A stretch of DNA of 22,725 nucleotides from the NCBI GenBank assembly GCA_025449725.1, contig JANWIU010000123.1, positions 1 to 22,725 on the forward strand, in the 5' to 3' direction. Source of the DNA: Pseudobdellovibrio sp. (GTDB taxonomy: Bacteria > Bdellovibrionota > Bdellovibrionia > Bdellovibrionales > Bdellovibrionaceae). Positions 14,902 to 22,725 of this stretch are shown piece by piece. Numbering within the stretch: position 1 is the first letter of the stretch; each line of letters opens with the position of its first letter. Made by a program: the position numbers and the translations under genes. The notes beneath the pieces were generated by a model. The model had not been told where the DNA came from. It did not search any database and saw nothing but the letters and a program-made list of their open reading frames with translations.

Positions 14902-16536
14902 ATGTCGAATTTGCCTTCCAATCTATCTGCGAACTTAGCTGTGCCAACGGTGCAAAAGGAAATAGAACGCCGCCGGACTTTTGCGATTATTTCGCATCCC
15001 GATGCCGGCAAAACGACGTTAACGGAAAAATTACTTTTTCACGGTGGAGTCATTCACGAAACCGGAGAAGTTAAAGGAAAGTCCGGAACTAAAGCCGTTA
15101 CTTCCGATTGGATGGAGCTCGAAAGACAAAAGGGGATTTCGATCACGTCGTCGGTCATGACTTTTGATTTCAATGATTTAAGAATTAATCTCTTAGATAC
15201 TCCCGGCCACAAAGACTTCTCTGAAGATACTTACCGTGTTCTGATGGCGGTTGAAAGCGCCTGCATGTTGATAGACGTTGCAAAGGGCGTAGAAGACCGT
15301 ACTAAAAAACTTTATGAAGTCTGTCGTTTAAGAAATATTCCGATTTTTACTTTTGTTAACAAACTGGACCGCGAAGGTAAAGACCCGCTGACTTTAATTG
15401 ATGAAGTTGAAAAAACACTGAACATGCAATGTTACCCTGTCACCTGGCCTTTAGGAATCGGGCAACGCTTTAAAGGAATCTACAACCGCCTCAATAAAAA
15501 AGTTTATTTTTACAATCAACGTCGCGAAGATGACCTAGAAGTTGAAGAGTATGATTTCTCCGGCCCGCAGGACCCGATCTTAGAAAAATATTTGGACGCC
15601 GAAACTTTACAGCAGGTTCGCGATGAACTCGAACTCATCGAAAGCGCGCTTCCGCCATTTGATGTGGAAGACTTTTTATCCGGAAAGCTTTCGCCGGTCA
15701 CTTTCGGGTCTGCTAAGCAGAATTTCGGTGTCGATACATTTTTAAAATTTTTTACGGAATTTGCTCCGGGGCCTAAGGGCCGTATGACAAAAAAAGGAAC
15801 TGAACTTAACCCACTATCGTCCGCTTTCACCGGTTTTGTATTTAAGATACAGGCGAATATGGATAAACGCCATCGTGATCGTATCGCCTTTCTGAGAATC
15901 TGCTCCGGCAAATTTGAACGTGGCATGAAGGTCAACCACGCGCGCCTAGAACGAGAATTACGCCTTTCGTATTCCAGTCAGTTTATTGCAGCAGACAAAG
16001 AAACCGTAGATGAAGCCTATGCCGGAGACATTGTCGGCGTGGCCGATACCGGAAACTTTGCAATCGGCGATTGCGTGTCATCACAAGGTTATATCAGTTT
16101 TGAAGACATTCCGAAGTTTGCACCGGAATTGTTCGCCAAGCTTTCAGTGCGGGATGCTTTGAAGCGTACGAAGCTGAACGAAGCATTAAAGCACCTGTCT
16201 GAAGAGGGTGCGATCCAATTATTTTTTGACCCTATTATCGGGAATCAGGAAACCATTATCGGCGCGGTGGGTGAACTTCAGTTCGAAGTTTTAGTTCATC
16301 GTTTGCAAGACGAATACAATCTGGAGGTCAAGCTGACACGATTATCGTTCAGTGTGGCACGCTGGCCGCGAAACGCTGAGGGCAAAGCCGTCAGTCAGCT
16401 CAAAGGCAACTTCCAGTTATTTAAAGACGTCATTGACCAGCCGGTTTTACTTCTAAATCAGGAATGGGACTTAAACTGGGCTAAAAAAGAAAATCCTGAT
16501 GTGGATTTTGCTTCCAGCATTTCGAGGGCCAGATAA
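14902..16536 (+). CDS. prfC: Peptide chain release factor 3
   Basis: This 544-residue GTPase recycles RF1/RF2 from the ribosome after peptide release. All G motifs are present: SHPDAGKTT at 31-39, the KGISITSS switch at 77-84, DTPGHKDF at 99-106 and NKLD at 153-156. The central domain contains GRMTKKGTELNPL and FKIQANMDKRHRDR as in RF3, and the C-terminal domain the usual LQFEVLVHRLQDEYN. TGAGGA lies six bases before the ATG. Length is close to the usual 525-550. Only one base separates its stop from the ABC ATPase start, so it probably heads an operon running to ffh. Confidence 0.95.
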   Translation: MSNLPSNLSANLAVPTVQKEIERRRTFAIISHPDAGKTTLTEKLLFHGGVIHETGEVKGKSGTKAVTSDWMELERQKGISITSSVMTFDFNDLRINLLDTPGHKDFSEDTYRVLMAVESACMLIDVAKGVEDRTKKLYEVCRLRNIPIFTFVNKLDREGKDPLTLIDEVEKTLNMQCYPVTWPLGIGQRFKGIYNRLNKKVYFYNQRREDDLEVEEYDFSGPQDPILEKYLDAETLQQVRDELELIESALPPFDVEDFLSGKLSPVTFGSAKQNFGVDTFLKFFTEFAPGPKGRMTKKGTELNPLSSAFTGFVFKIQANMDKRHRDRIAFLRICSGKFERGMKVNHARLERELRLSYSSQFIAADKETVDEAYAGDIVGVADTGNFAIGDCVSSQGYISFEDIPKFAPELFAKLSVRDALKRTKLNEALKHLSEEGAIQLFFDPIIGNQETIIGAVGELQFEVLVHRLQDEYNLEVKLTRLSFSVARWPRNAEGKAVSQLKGNFQLFKDVIDQPVLLLNQEWDLNWAKKENPDVDFASSISRAR

Positions 16537-16537
16537 C

Positions 16538-17404
16538 ATGAACGCTCTTGAAGTGGTGGACGTAAAGAAGACGTATAAAGATAAAGTGGCCGGTCGGCCG
16601 GTCGAAGCTTTAAAAGGCGTCAGCTTTTCAATTAAACCAGGTGGCATATTCGGTTTGCTTGGGCCCAACGGGGCGGGAAAAACCACACTCATTGCTTCCA
16701 TCACCACGCTTGAAGAACCTTCCAGTGGCGATATTCGCGTGTTCGGCGATAGCGTATTAAGCCATCCTCTGAAAACAAAAATGAAAGTGGGCGTTGTTCA
16801 TCAGGAAGTGATCAATACCGGATTTTTCTCAGTATCTGAAATTCTTGATTTTCAGTCAGGTTATTACGGAATCTATAAAAACAAAGAACGTTGCGATTAC
16901 CTCATGCAGAAACTTTCATTGTACGAACACCGTCATAAAAAAGTTAAGCAACTTTCAGGCGGCATGAAGCGCAGGCTTATGATTGCAAAGGCTCTTGTTC
17001 ATTCGCCAAAACTCCTTCTTTTGGATGAACCTACTGCCGGGGTAGACGTCGGTCTGCGAGAATCGCTTTGGAAGTTCGTTTACGAATTAAAGAATGAAGG
17101 CGTTTCTATTTTGCTGACCACGCATTATCTTGAAGAGGCTGAACAAATGTGTGAACAGGTAGCGATCATCAATAAAGGGGAATTGTTGTACAACGGGACC
17201 CCTAAAAATATGATTGCCGACTATTCCCAGAAAAAAATGATTTTGACGATGAAAAACGGCAATGTTCATCAGTTTACGGAGTCGCAAAAACTCGGAATTT
17301 CCGATGTGCTGGCCAAACATCATGTTGATATCAATCAAATTCAGGATATCAAAATTGAAGAAGGCCGTCTGGAAGATGCATTTTCGAAAATGGTGGCGTT
17401 ATGA
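16538..17404 (+). CDS. ABC-2 type transporter ATP-binding protein
   Basis: A 288-residue ATPase with Walker A GPNGAGKT at 42-49, signature LSGGM at 139-143, Walker B LLLLDEP at 159-165 and the H-loop TTH. It belongs to the DrrA/CcmA/NodI-like group that drives ABC-2 exporters of lipids, polysaccharides or drugs; substrate is unknown. I take the ATG at 16538, one base after the prfC stop, with GAGGG further upstream. Upstream in-frame starts lie inside prfC. The last four bases (ATGA) overlap the permease start, so the two are translated together and should form one transporter. Confidence 0.9.
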   Translation: MNALEVVDVKKTYKDKVAGRPVEALKGVSFSIKPGGIFGLLGPNGAGKTTLIASITTLEEPSSGDIRVFGDSVLSHPLKTKMKVGVVHQEVINTGFFSVSEILDFQSGYYGIYKNKERCDYLMQKLSLYEHRHKKVKQLSGGMKRRLMIAKALVHSPKLLLLDEPTAGVDVGLRESLWKFVYELKNEGVSILLTTHYLEEAEQMCEQVAIINKGELLYNGTPKNMIADYSQKKMILTMKNGNVHQFTESQKLGISDVLAKHHVDINQIQDIKIEEGRLEDAFSKMVAL

Positions 17405-18174
17405 TTATCTTTTTCACACTGGTCCGCAGGGAAATAAAAAGATTTCTAAAAGTGGTTATTCAAACAGTAATAAGTCCGGTTATCAGTTCGTTTCTTTACC
17501 TCTTGGTATTCGGTGTTTCTCTTGGCAGCAGTGTGCAACTTAAAAGCGGAATACCTTATCTATCGTTTTTAATTCCCGGGTTGATGGTGATGGGCCTCAT
17601 CAACAACGCGTTTCAGAATTCTTCTTCCTCTGTTGTGACTTCGAAATTTTCCGGTGACCTGGAAGACATTCGCGTTGCGCCGATTCCGCATTCTTATATT
17701 GTGTGGGCCATGGGGCTGGGCGGAATCATTCGCGGAAGCCTGGTAGCGATGGTGACAGGCCTGGTCGGGATGGCTTTTCACTATATGCAGCTAAGCGAGT
17801 TTCTATGGATCAAGCATCCGGCGTTGCTTTTATATTTTTTTATTACCGGCGGTTTGATGTTTGCTTTCTTGGGAATTTTCGTAGCCGTACTGGCCAATAC
17901 ATTTGACCAACTCAGCGCCTTCAGTTCATTTATTCTTCTTCCGCTTACTTACTTAGGCGGCGTGTTCATTTCTATTGAAAGCCTTCATCCTGCTTGGCAG
18001 TTTGTTTCTAAATTGAACCCATTGTTTTATCTTATTAACGGTTTTCGGTATTCCATGTTGGGAGAGTCCGATATCGGCATTGGAAGTTCAATTCTTGTGA
18101 CGTTGACAGGTGTTGCCGTAACGTTCGCCATGGCCAGTTTTTCTCTTAAGAAGGGCTCATTCTCAAGATGGTAA
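17401..18174 (+). CDS. ABC-2 type transporter permease
   Basis: A 257-residue membrane protein with about six hydrophobic segments and the ABC-2 permease features: a charged N-terminal helix (TLVRREIKRFLK), FGVSLGSSV after the first span, a PGLMVMGLINNAF segment, and LNPLFYLINGFRYSMLG before the last span. It pairs with the ATPase upstream through a 4-base ATGA overlap. Such half-size permeases act as homodimers and usually export. Its 3' end overlaps the next gene by seven bases. Substrate cannot be told from sequence; the family includes lipid-linked glycan, drug and haem-related exporters. Confidence 0.88.
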   Translation: MIIFFTLVRREIKRFLKVVIQTVISPVISSFLYLLVFGVSLGSSVQLKSGIPYLSFLIPGLMVMGLINNAFQNSSSSVVTSKFSGDLEDIRVAPIPHSYIVWAMGLGGIIRGSLVAMVTGLVGMAFHYMQLSEFLWIKHPALLLYFFITGGLMFAFLGIFVAVLANTFDQLSAFSSFILLPLTYLGGVFISIESLHPAWQFVSKLNPLFYLINGFRYSMLGESDIGIGSSILVTLTGVAVTFAMASFSLKKGSFSRW

Positions 18175-18713
18175 ATAAATTAGTCATCAGCACTCTTGTT
18201 ATTCTCTTTGTTTTAGGTGCTGCCATCTATTTTCGTGTGGAATTTAAGTACATGATGGTCTTAAATAACCGCGGTTCATTGATTCTATCATTACTAAAAA
18301 AAGCCGACAAAGATCCTTTAAAACCGGGTGAAAGCGCAGAAGAAAGAATTGCAGCGATCGGCGATTCCAGTGGTGTAAAGTTTGCTACGGATTACCTGAT
18401 TATGGAGAATTCGTTGTTCAAGGCCTGCAAAACTGAATGTCTTAAAAAGGCTGCTTTTTACAAAAGTTATTTAAAGTTGATTTCGCAAATTCAAATTAAA
18501 AAACTTTGGGTTGTTGAACGAAATAAAATGAAGGACAGCGTGGCCTATTATATTCAAGAACGCGAAGAGAATCAGTTTTTGAATAATTTTGTTTCCCGCC
18601 GCGCTTACATTACAGAAAATTATGAAAAAATTCCCAGCTATGAGTTAAAGGAGCTGGCCCTTTCGCTGACCCAGGCAATTGATGCGAAGGTAATGGAAAT
18701 TAAAAAGAAGTAG
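18168..18713 (+). CDS. Membrane-anchored protein of unknown function between the ABC exporter and ffh
   Basis: A 181-residue protein with one N-terminal hydrophobic helix (LVISTLVILFVLGAAIYF), either a membrane anchor or an uncleaved signal, followed by a mostly helical, Lys/Glu-rich domain. A close Cys pair (KACKTECLKK) could form a disulphide if the domain is periplasmic. The start overlaps the permease end by seven bases, and the stop is six bases before ffh, so it belongs to this operon. I recognise no family. An accessory role for the exporter is suggested only by position. Confidence 0.65.
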   Translation: MVNKLVISTLVILFVLGAAIYFRVEFKYMMVLNNRGSLILSLLKKADKDPLKPGESAEERIAAIGDSSGVKFATDYLIMENSLFKACKTECLKKAAFYKSYLKLISQIQIKKLWVVERNKMKDSVAYYIQEREENQFLNNFVSRRAYITENYEKIPSYELKELALSLTQAIDAKVMEIKKK

Positions 18714-18719
18714 GATTTT

Positions 18720-20090
18720 ATGTTTGAGAGTTTGTCGGATAAAATTTTAGGATCAGTAAAAAAATTAAGAGGCCAGGCTGAAATTTCAGAGGCCAATGTT
18801 GAAGAAGTTATTAAAGACATCCGCTTAAGTTTGTTGGAAGCCGATGTAAATTTTAAAGTTGTTAAAAATTTTATAGACCGGGTAAAAGCAAAGGCACTTG
18901 GCACTGAAGTCATTAAAGATGTAAATCCGGGTCAAATGTTTACTAAAATTGTTCATGACGAGCTGGTGCAAACGCTCGGCGGTGAAAAGGTAGATATTAA
19001 CGTCCGTGAAAACCCATCAGTTATTATGATGGTCGGCCTGCAAGGTGCGGGTAAAACCACTTCAACTGCAAAGTTGGGTCTTTATATCCGCCAAAAGCTC
19101 GGTAAAAAAGTCGGATTTGTTCCTGCTGACGTTTACAGACCTGCCGCAATTGAACAACTGCAAATACTCGGTAAGCAGAATAATTTTTCGGTATTTCCGT
19201 CAACAACGGGAATGAAACCTGAAGACATTTTAAAAGCCGCGCTTGAGTGGGCCAAAAAAGAGTTGATCGAAGTTTTGATTCTGGATACAGCGGGTCGTTT
19301 ACAAGTCGATGAAGATTTGATGACCGAACTTGAAAACCTTAAAAAGGTTATAACTCCCACTGAAATACTATTGGTTGCAGATGCGATGTTAGGTCAGCAG
19401 GCCGTAAGCGTTTCAGAAACATTTCATAAACGTCTGAATTTAACCGGCCTCGTTCTGACGAAGATCGACGGGGATGCGCGCGGAGGCGCCGCGCTTTCTA
19501 TCCGCGAAGTGACCGGTATCCCGATTAAATTCATGGGTATGGGTGAAAAAGTTTCAGCACTTGAAGTGTTTCATCCGGATCGATTAGCCGGCCGCATTCT
19601 GGATATGGGTGATGTCTTAAGTCTGGTTGAAAAGGCGCAAGAGGTTGTTGATCACAAGGAAGCCGAAAAGTCCGCCCGCAAAATGATGAATAACGAGTTC
19701 ACTTTAGAAGACTTCCTGGCGCAAATTCAGCAGCTTAAAAAACTTGGCGGTCTGGAATCGATGTTAAAGTTTCTGCCTGGTATGGGCGAACTGTCTAAAC
19801 AAATGAAGAACATGTCGCCGCCGGATTCTGAGATGAAAAAGATCGAAGCCATTATCAATTCCATGACTATTCAAGAGAGAAACGATCACCGGATCCTCAA
19901 TGGCTCACGGCGTCAAAGAATCGCATTGGGAAGTGGAACCCAGGTTCAAGACGTTAACAAGCTTGTTAAACAGTTCGAAGAAGCCAAAAAAATGATGTCT
20001 GGAATGATGAAAATGGGTCTTGGAAAAGCCATGAAGGGTGGAAAAGGCGGAGGCATGGGCGCCAAAGGCGGCATGAAGTTTCCATTTTAA
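18720..20090 (+). CDS. ffh: Signal recognition particle GTPase Ffh
   Basis: A 456-residue protein that binds 4.5S RNA and signal sequences of nascent membrane proteins and delivers ribosomes to FtsY. The N domain (1 to about 95) is followed by the G domain with GLQGAGKTT (106-114), DVYRPAAIEQLQ, DTAGR (189-193) and TKID (247-250). The Met-rich M domain spans about 325-432, with the RNA-binding SRRQRIA at 396-402. The tail is an extended Gly/Lys/Met segment of about 25 residues (MKGGKGGGMGAKGG). AGGA lies just upstream of the ATG. It closes the prfC-ABC operon and is followed by rpsP, its usual neighbour in many bacteria. No 4.5S RNA gene was seen in the window. Confidence 0.96.
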   Translation: MFESLSDKILGSVKKLRGQAEISEANVEEVIKDIRLSLLEADVNFKVVKNFIDRVKAKALGTEVIKDVNPGQMFTKIVHDELVQTLGGEKVDINVRENPSVIMMVGLQGAGKTTSTAKLGLYIRQKLGKKVGFVPADVYRPAAIEQLQILGKQNNFSVFPSTTGMKPEDILKAALEWAKKELIEVLILDTAGRLQVDEDLMTELENLKKVITPTEILLVADAMLGQQAVSVSETFHKRLNLTGLVLTKIDGDARGGAALSIREVTGIPIKFMGMGEKVSALEVFHPDRLAGRILDMGDVLSLVEKAQEVVDHKEAEKSARKMMNNEFTLEDFLAQIQQLKKLGGLESMLKFLPGMGELSKQMKNMSPPDSEMKKIEAIINSMTIQERNDHRILNGSRRQRIALGSGTQVQDVNKLVKQFEEAKKMMSGMMKMGLGKAMKGGKGGGMGAKGGMKFPF

Positions 20091-20121
20091 GAGTTTTTCC
20101 GGCCTTACAAGATAAAATCAT

Positions 20122-20149
20122 TTGAAAATTGGCCCATTTAAGCTATAAA
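20122..20149 (+). promoter_or_regulatory. Probable sigma-70 promoter of rpsP
   Basis: TTGAAA (20122-20127) and TATAAA (20144-20149) are separated by 16 bases, each with five of six consensus positions. It lies in the 125-base gap after ffh and would give a leader of about 60 bases. A second, weaker pair (TTGGTT and TATTTA) starts at 20152. Confidence 0.5.
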
Positions 20150-20215
20150 TCTTGGTTCGCTCTTTTAGAGTATGTATTTATCGTATTAATTTACGTGTTT
20201 AAGGAAGGTATTCTC

Positions 20216-20521
20216 ATGGTCGTTATTCGTTTAGCTCGCGTTGGTAAAAAGCATGATCCAGCTTACCGTATTACTGTTGCTGATTCTCGCCGATATGTTA
20301 CCGGAAAATTTTTAGAAGTAATTGGTACATACGTTCCTAGTCCAATGGGAAAACAACAAAAAGTAACTTTGAACGTTGAAAAGGCGAAAGACTGGTTATC
20401 AAAAGGTGCACAACCTTCAGATACAGTTCGTCACGTTTTCAAATTAGCTGGTGTCGAAACTAAACCTTCAGACAGACAAGTTCGCGCAAAACGTGCGGCT
20501 TCGAAATCTGCAAAAGCTTAG
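20216..20521 (+). CDS. rpsP: 30S ribosomal protein bS16
   Basis: A 101-residue ribosomal protein needed for assembly of the 30S body. The N-terminus VVIRLARVGKKHDPAYRITVADSR and the GKFLEVIGTYVP segment are diagnostic. The basic C-terminal extension (VRAKRAASKSAKA) is common in this protein. The frame is open further upstream, but the ATG at 20216 follows a strong AAGGAAGG site and begins exactly at the conserved N-terminus. It has its own likely promoter and is followed by khpA. Confidence 0.95.
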   Translation: MVVIRLARVGKKHDPAYRITVADSRRYVTGKFLEVIGTYVPSPMGKQQKVTLNVEKAKDWLSKGAQPSDTVRHVFKLAGVETKPSDRQVRAKRAASKSAKA

Positions 20522-20619
20522 TTATTAAAAAGCTGTTAAATTAAAACTTATTTAAAATAACAGTTGTCATCGACCACAAATATTTGTCAGAATAAGCGGA
20601 TTGGGTCGGGAGATAGAGA

Positions 20620-20859
20620 ATGGATAATTTGAAACAACTTGTTGAACACATGGCAAAATCTTTGGTTGATAAACCAGAAAATGTGAACGTAGATGAAATT
20701 CCAGGACAGCAAACAACTTTGTTAGCTTTGAAAGTTGATAAAGAAGATCTTGGAAAAGTTATCGGTAAACAGGGTAAAACAGCTGCAGCAATGAGAACAA
20801 TCATCAGAGCAGCCGGTACCAAGTTGAACAAACGTTACCACTTAGATATCGTCGAATAA
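20620..20859 (+). CDS. khpA: KhpA, KH-domain RNA-binding protein
   Basis: A 79-residue single KH-domain protein of the KhpA/YlqC family. The GKVIGKQGKTA stretch contains the GxxG loop that grips single-stranded RNA. In Gram-positive bacteria KhpA pairs with KhpB (Jag) and affects cell division and RNA stability; elsewhere its role is less known. The position between rpsP and rimM is conserved in many bacteria. GGAG lies eight bases before the ATG. A short AT-rich inverted repeat (20531-20538 with 20558-20565) lies in the 98-base gap after rpsP and may attenuate or process the transcript. Confidence 0.9.
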   Translation: MDNLKQLVEHMAKSLVDKPENVNVDEIPGQQTTLLALKVDKEDLGKVIGKQGKTAAAMRTIIRAAGTKLNKRYHLDIVE

Positions 20860-20880
20860 GTTTCACTCAACAATTGAAAT

Positions 20881-20913
20881 AAAAAAGGAGCTCACAAAGC
20901 TCCTTTTTTTTTT
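20881..20913 (+). terminator. Strong Rho-independent terminator after khpA
   Basis: GGAGCT pairs with AGCTCC around a CACAA loop, flanked by A6 and followed by ten T. It splits the rpsP-khpA unit from rimM-trmD, so rimM needs its own promoter. Confidence 0.92.
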
Positions 20914-20914
20914 G

Positions 20915-20998
20915 CCTTTATTTTATAAAGATCTGCTTTTATCTTATAAAGCTCTGCTTTTAATTTATAAAGCTTTGCTTTTATTTTACAATGCAATG
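20915..20998. repeat. Four tandem 21-bp AT-rich units upstream of rimM
   Basis: Units begin at 20915, 20936, 20957 and 20978. The first three share a TTTATAAAG or CTTATAAAG core followed by a four-base variable step and TG; the fourth is more degenerate (TTTTACAATGCAATG). They lie between the khpA terminator and rimM, do not appear to be coding, and the period equals two turns of B-DNA. Confidence 0.8.
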
Positions 20999-21027
20999 TA
21001 CAAGTCACCCATAGGATTAAAGCGCGC

Positions 21028-21555
21028 ATGGGACAAAAACTAGTAGGAAAAGTAATGGATGCTCACGGAATTCGTGGAGACATCTACTGCCTCATTTTTT
21101 CAGGCGATGTAAGTTGGTGTGATCAGCTGAATGAGCTGCAATTGCATTTAAATGGAAAGCCTCATGCTTTTGAAATTCAAAAACTAAAACCTTTTAAAAG
21201 AGGTTTCATTGCGACACTTAAAGGATTTACTGACCGCAATCGTGCCGAAGAATTTAAAGGTGCGGAGCTGTGGGTTGACGAAGGCGTTTTTAAATCTGAA
21301 GACGGCGAAGCTATGTTTTTAAGTGAATTACTGAATTTTGAACTTACAGACAAACAGCTGGGCCTCATTGGAAGAATCGAAGATTTTTCCAGTAACGGAA
21401 TTCAGGACTTGCTGGTTGTTAAATCAAAAAACGCAGAAGTTTTTGAAATTCCCTTTGTTAAGGAGTTTGTTCTCGACATCGACTTTGAATCTAAAAAAAT
21501 GATGGTCGACTTGCCTGAAGGCCTATTAGAAATAAATAAAGAAAATGAAAGCTAA
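21028..21555 (+). CDS. rimM: Ribosome maturation factor RimM
   Basis: A 175-residue 30S assembly factor that binds uS19 and helps mature the 16S rRNA 3' domain. The N-terminal domain has the conserved GKVMDAHGIRGDIY; the second half is a PRC-barrel with LLNFELTDKQLGLIGRIEDF and EIPFVKEFVLDIDFESKKMMVDLPEGLL. Length is typical. An AGGA site lies about ten bases before the ATG. The last 11 bases overlap trmD, the usual partner gene, so translation is probably coupled. Confidence 0.93.
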   Translation: MGQKLVGKVMDAHGIRGDIYCLIFSGDVSWCDQLNELQLHLNGKPHAFEIQKLKPFKRGFIATLKGFTDRNRAEEFKGAELWVDEGVFKSEDGEAMFLSELLNFELTDKQLGLIGRIEDFSSNGIQDLLVVKSKNAEVFEIPFVKEFVLDIDFESKKMMVDLPEGLLEINKENES

Positions 21556-22243
21556 ATTCATCACTCTGTTTCCGGAGCTTATTCAGTCTTATTTAAAGGA
21601 CGCTTTGATATCCAAAGCAACTGCTGCCGGCCTGTTGCATTTTGAGGTCGTGAACTTACGTGATTTTACAGACAACAAATATAAATCTGTCGACGATGCT
21701 CCGTTCGGAGGGGGCGATGGGATGTTGTTGCGCGCGGATATTCTGGAAAAAGCACTTAAGTCAGTACTTGATACTGAAAAAAATCAGACCGTAATTTACT
21801 TTTCTCCGCAGGGCCAGGTTCTCACTCATGAAAAGGTGAAGGCTTTTGCGTCCTCGGCCAAGGATACAGAGTTTGTTTTCATTTGCGGACGTTACGCCGG
21901 TATTGATCAAAGATTTATCGATACGTATGTAGACCTGGAAGTTTCAATCGGCGACTACATTCTTTCCGGCGGAGAACTGGCCGCGCTGGTATTTACTGAA
22001 ACTGTCTCCCGCTTTATTCCAGGCACGCTGGGTAATTCAATATCATCTGATGAGGATTCATTTAAAGATGGCCTTTTAGAGGCGCCGCAATTTACGCGAC
22101 CTCAGCTGTGGAACGAACTCAAGGTTCCTGAGGTTTTAACATCCGGTGATCATGGTAAAATTAAGACCTGGAAAGATGAAATGTCTTTAAAAGTTACAAA
22201 AGAAAAACGCCCGGATCTGCTGGCAAAAAAAGGTCATAAATGA
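21545..22243 (+). CDS. trmD: tRNA (guanine-37-N1)-methyltransferase TrmD
   Basis: A 232-residue SPOUT enzyme that makes m1G37 and prevents +1 frameshifting. Diagnostic segments are FITLFPELI, DAPFGGGDGML (51-61), YFSPQGQ, the knot segment SIGDYILSGGE (134-144), VSRFIPG with Arg156, and EDSFKDGLLEAPQFTRP with Asp171. Arg156 and Asp171 match the catalytic Arg154 and Asp169 of E. coli. In CGRYAGID, residue 118 is Ala where most TrmD have Glu (E. coli Glu116). It starts inside the rimM end and overlaps the next gene by ATGA, forming a tight operon. Confidence 0.94.
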   Translation: MKAKFITLFPELIQSYLKDALISKATAAGLLHFEVVNLRDFTDNKYKSVDDAPFGGGDGMLLRADILEKALKSVLDTEKNQTVIYFSPQGQVLTHEKVKAFASSAKDTEFVFICGRYAGIDQRFIDTYVDLEVSIGDYILSGGELAALVFTETVSRFIPGTLGNSISSDEDSFKDGLLEAPQFTRPQLWNELKVPEVLTSGDHGKIKTWKDEMSLKVTKEKRPDLLAKKGHK

Positions 22244-22725
22244 AACGTAAAGCCCCTTTAGCGCTGGCTTTAATGCACTATCCGACAAAAGACAGAGTGG
22301 GCGATCTGGTGGCTACCAATGTTACCAATTTTGATATTCATGACATTGCCAGAGCCTGCAGAGTTTACGGAATTGAACGCTATTACATTATCCACCCGGG
22401 AAAAGAACAACTGATGTTTGTTGAGCGGGTTTTGGATCACTGGAATGTCGGTGAGGGGTCCAGATTTAATCCGATGAGAAGAACCGCTCTCAGAGACGTC
22501 AGAACCGCGGAAAATTTACAGGCTGCTTTAAAGGATTGGGGCCATGAAAACGCAAAAACCATCGTGACCAGCGCCCGTAAACCGGAAGGGATGGAACATT
22601 TCACCTTTAAAAGCTTTAGAAGCGTATTAGAAGCTGATGATCAGCCGTATATTTTGCTGTTCGGCACTGGCTTTGGCTTGACGCAGGACTTCATGCATAG
22701 CTGCTATGGCGTTTTAGAGCCGATC
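22240..22725 (+). CDS. SPOUT-type RNA methyltransferase next to trmD (3' partial)
   Basis: 162 codons are visible and the frame is open at the window end. The N-terminus LALALMHYPTKDRVGDLVATNVTNFDIHDIARACRVYGIERYYIIHP and the ILLFGTGFGL and VLEPI segments match the uncharacterised RNA methyltransferase family often found beside trmD in delta-type proteobacteria (Pfam Methyltrn_RNA_4 group). GTGFGL is probably part of the SAM-binding knot. Full members are about 190 residues, so roughly the last 30 are missing. The ATGA overlap with trmD sets the start. Its RNA target is not known to me. Confidence 0.8.
   Translation, partial: MKRKAPLALALMHYPTKDRVGDLVATNVTNFDIHDIARACRVYGIERYYIIHPGKEQLMFVERVLDHWNVGEGSRFNPMRRTALRDVRTAENLQAALKDWGHENAKTIVTSARKPEGMEHFTFKSFRSVLEADDQPYILLFGTGFGLTQDFMHSCYGVLEPI

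Noticed and set aside
15516..15935. Antisense open frame of 139 codons in prfC
   Set aside because: Ser/Pro-rich, no ribosome site, fully inside a conserved gene; a shadow of prfC codon use.
20129..20215. N-terminal extension of bS16 from ATG at 20129
   Set aside because: It covers the promoter and leader; the conserved protein begins at 20216 behind AAGGAAGG.
20915..20998. CRISPR or coding interpretation of the 21-bp repeats
   Set aside because: There are no unique spacers between units, and no ribosome site or start codon precedes them.

Overview
The window looks like a chromosomal segment of a Gram-negative, moderately AT-rich bacterium, most likely a Bdellovibrio-like member of Bdellovibrionota. 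The support is circumstantial: the ffh-rpsP-khpA-rimM-trmD-RNA methyltransferase order, many secreted and outer-membrane proteins of unknown function, and AGGAGG-type ribosome sites. No rRNA, tRNA or CRISPR array was seen.

Layout. Positions 1-153 hold the glycine-rich tail of a protein that starts outside the window. From 441 to 2317 (minus strand) a TPR/beta-barrel outer-membrane protein is followed by a small Lys/Ala-rich exported protein. A 71-residue membrane protein, a 427-residue secreted protein of unknown family, a TrmN6-like methyltransferase and a single-pass coiled-coil membrane protein fill 2592-5722. From 5719 to 8378 (minus strand) lies a compact envelope operon: PAP2 phosphatase, MipA/OmpV-family protein and DUF900 lipoprotein hydrolase. 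An exported SGNH-hydrolase-like protein follows on the plus strand.

An intact, apparently recent insertion sequence occupies 9586-10628. It has 26-bp perfect inverted repeats and a 7-9 bp target duplication. It landed in the stop codon of lysC (aspartokinase), and the IS end restores that stop. Upstream of lysC on the minus strand come a Y-family DNA polymerase, a TfoX-N-like small protein and trhO (tRNA U34 hydroxylase).

The right-hand third is a housekeeping block on the plus strand: prfC, an ABC-2 exporter pair, a membrane-anchored protein of unknown function and ffh, all tightly packed; then rpsP with a probable promoter of its own, and khpA ending at a strong terminator. Four tandem 21-bp AT-rich units follow, and then rimM, trmD and a partial RNA methyltransferase, overlapping by a few bases. 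Together these genes serve translation termination, tRNA modification, ribosome assembly and protein targeting.

I found no obviously new defence or mobile system. The best leads are the IS at the lysC stop codon, the helically phased repeat upstream of rimM, the TPR/barrel protein with its small partner, the PAP2-MipA-DUF900 operon, and a probably leaderless polymerase mRNA.
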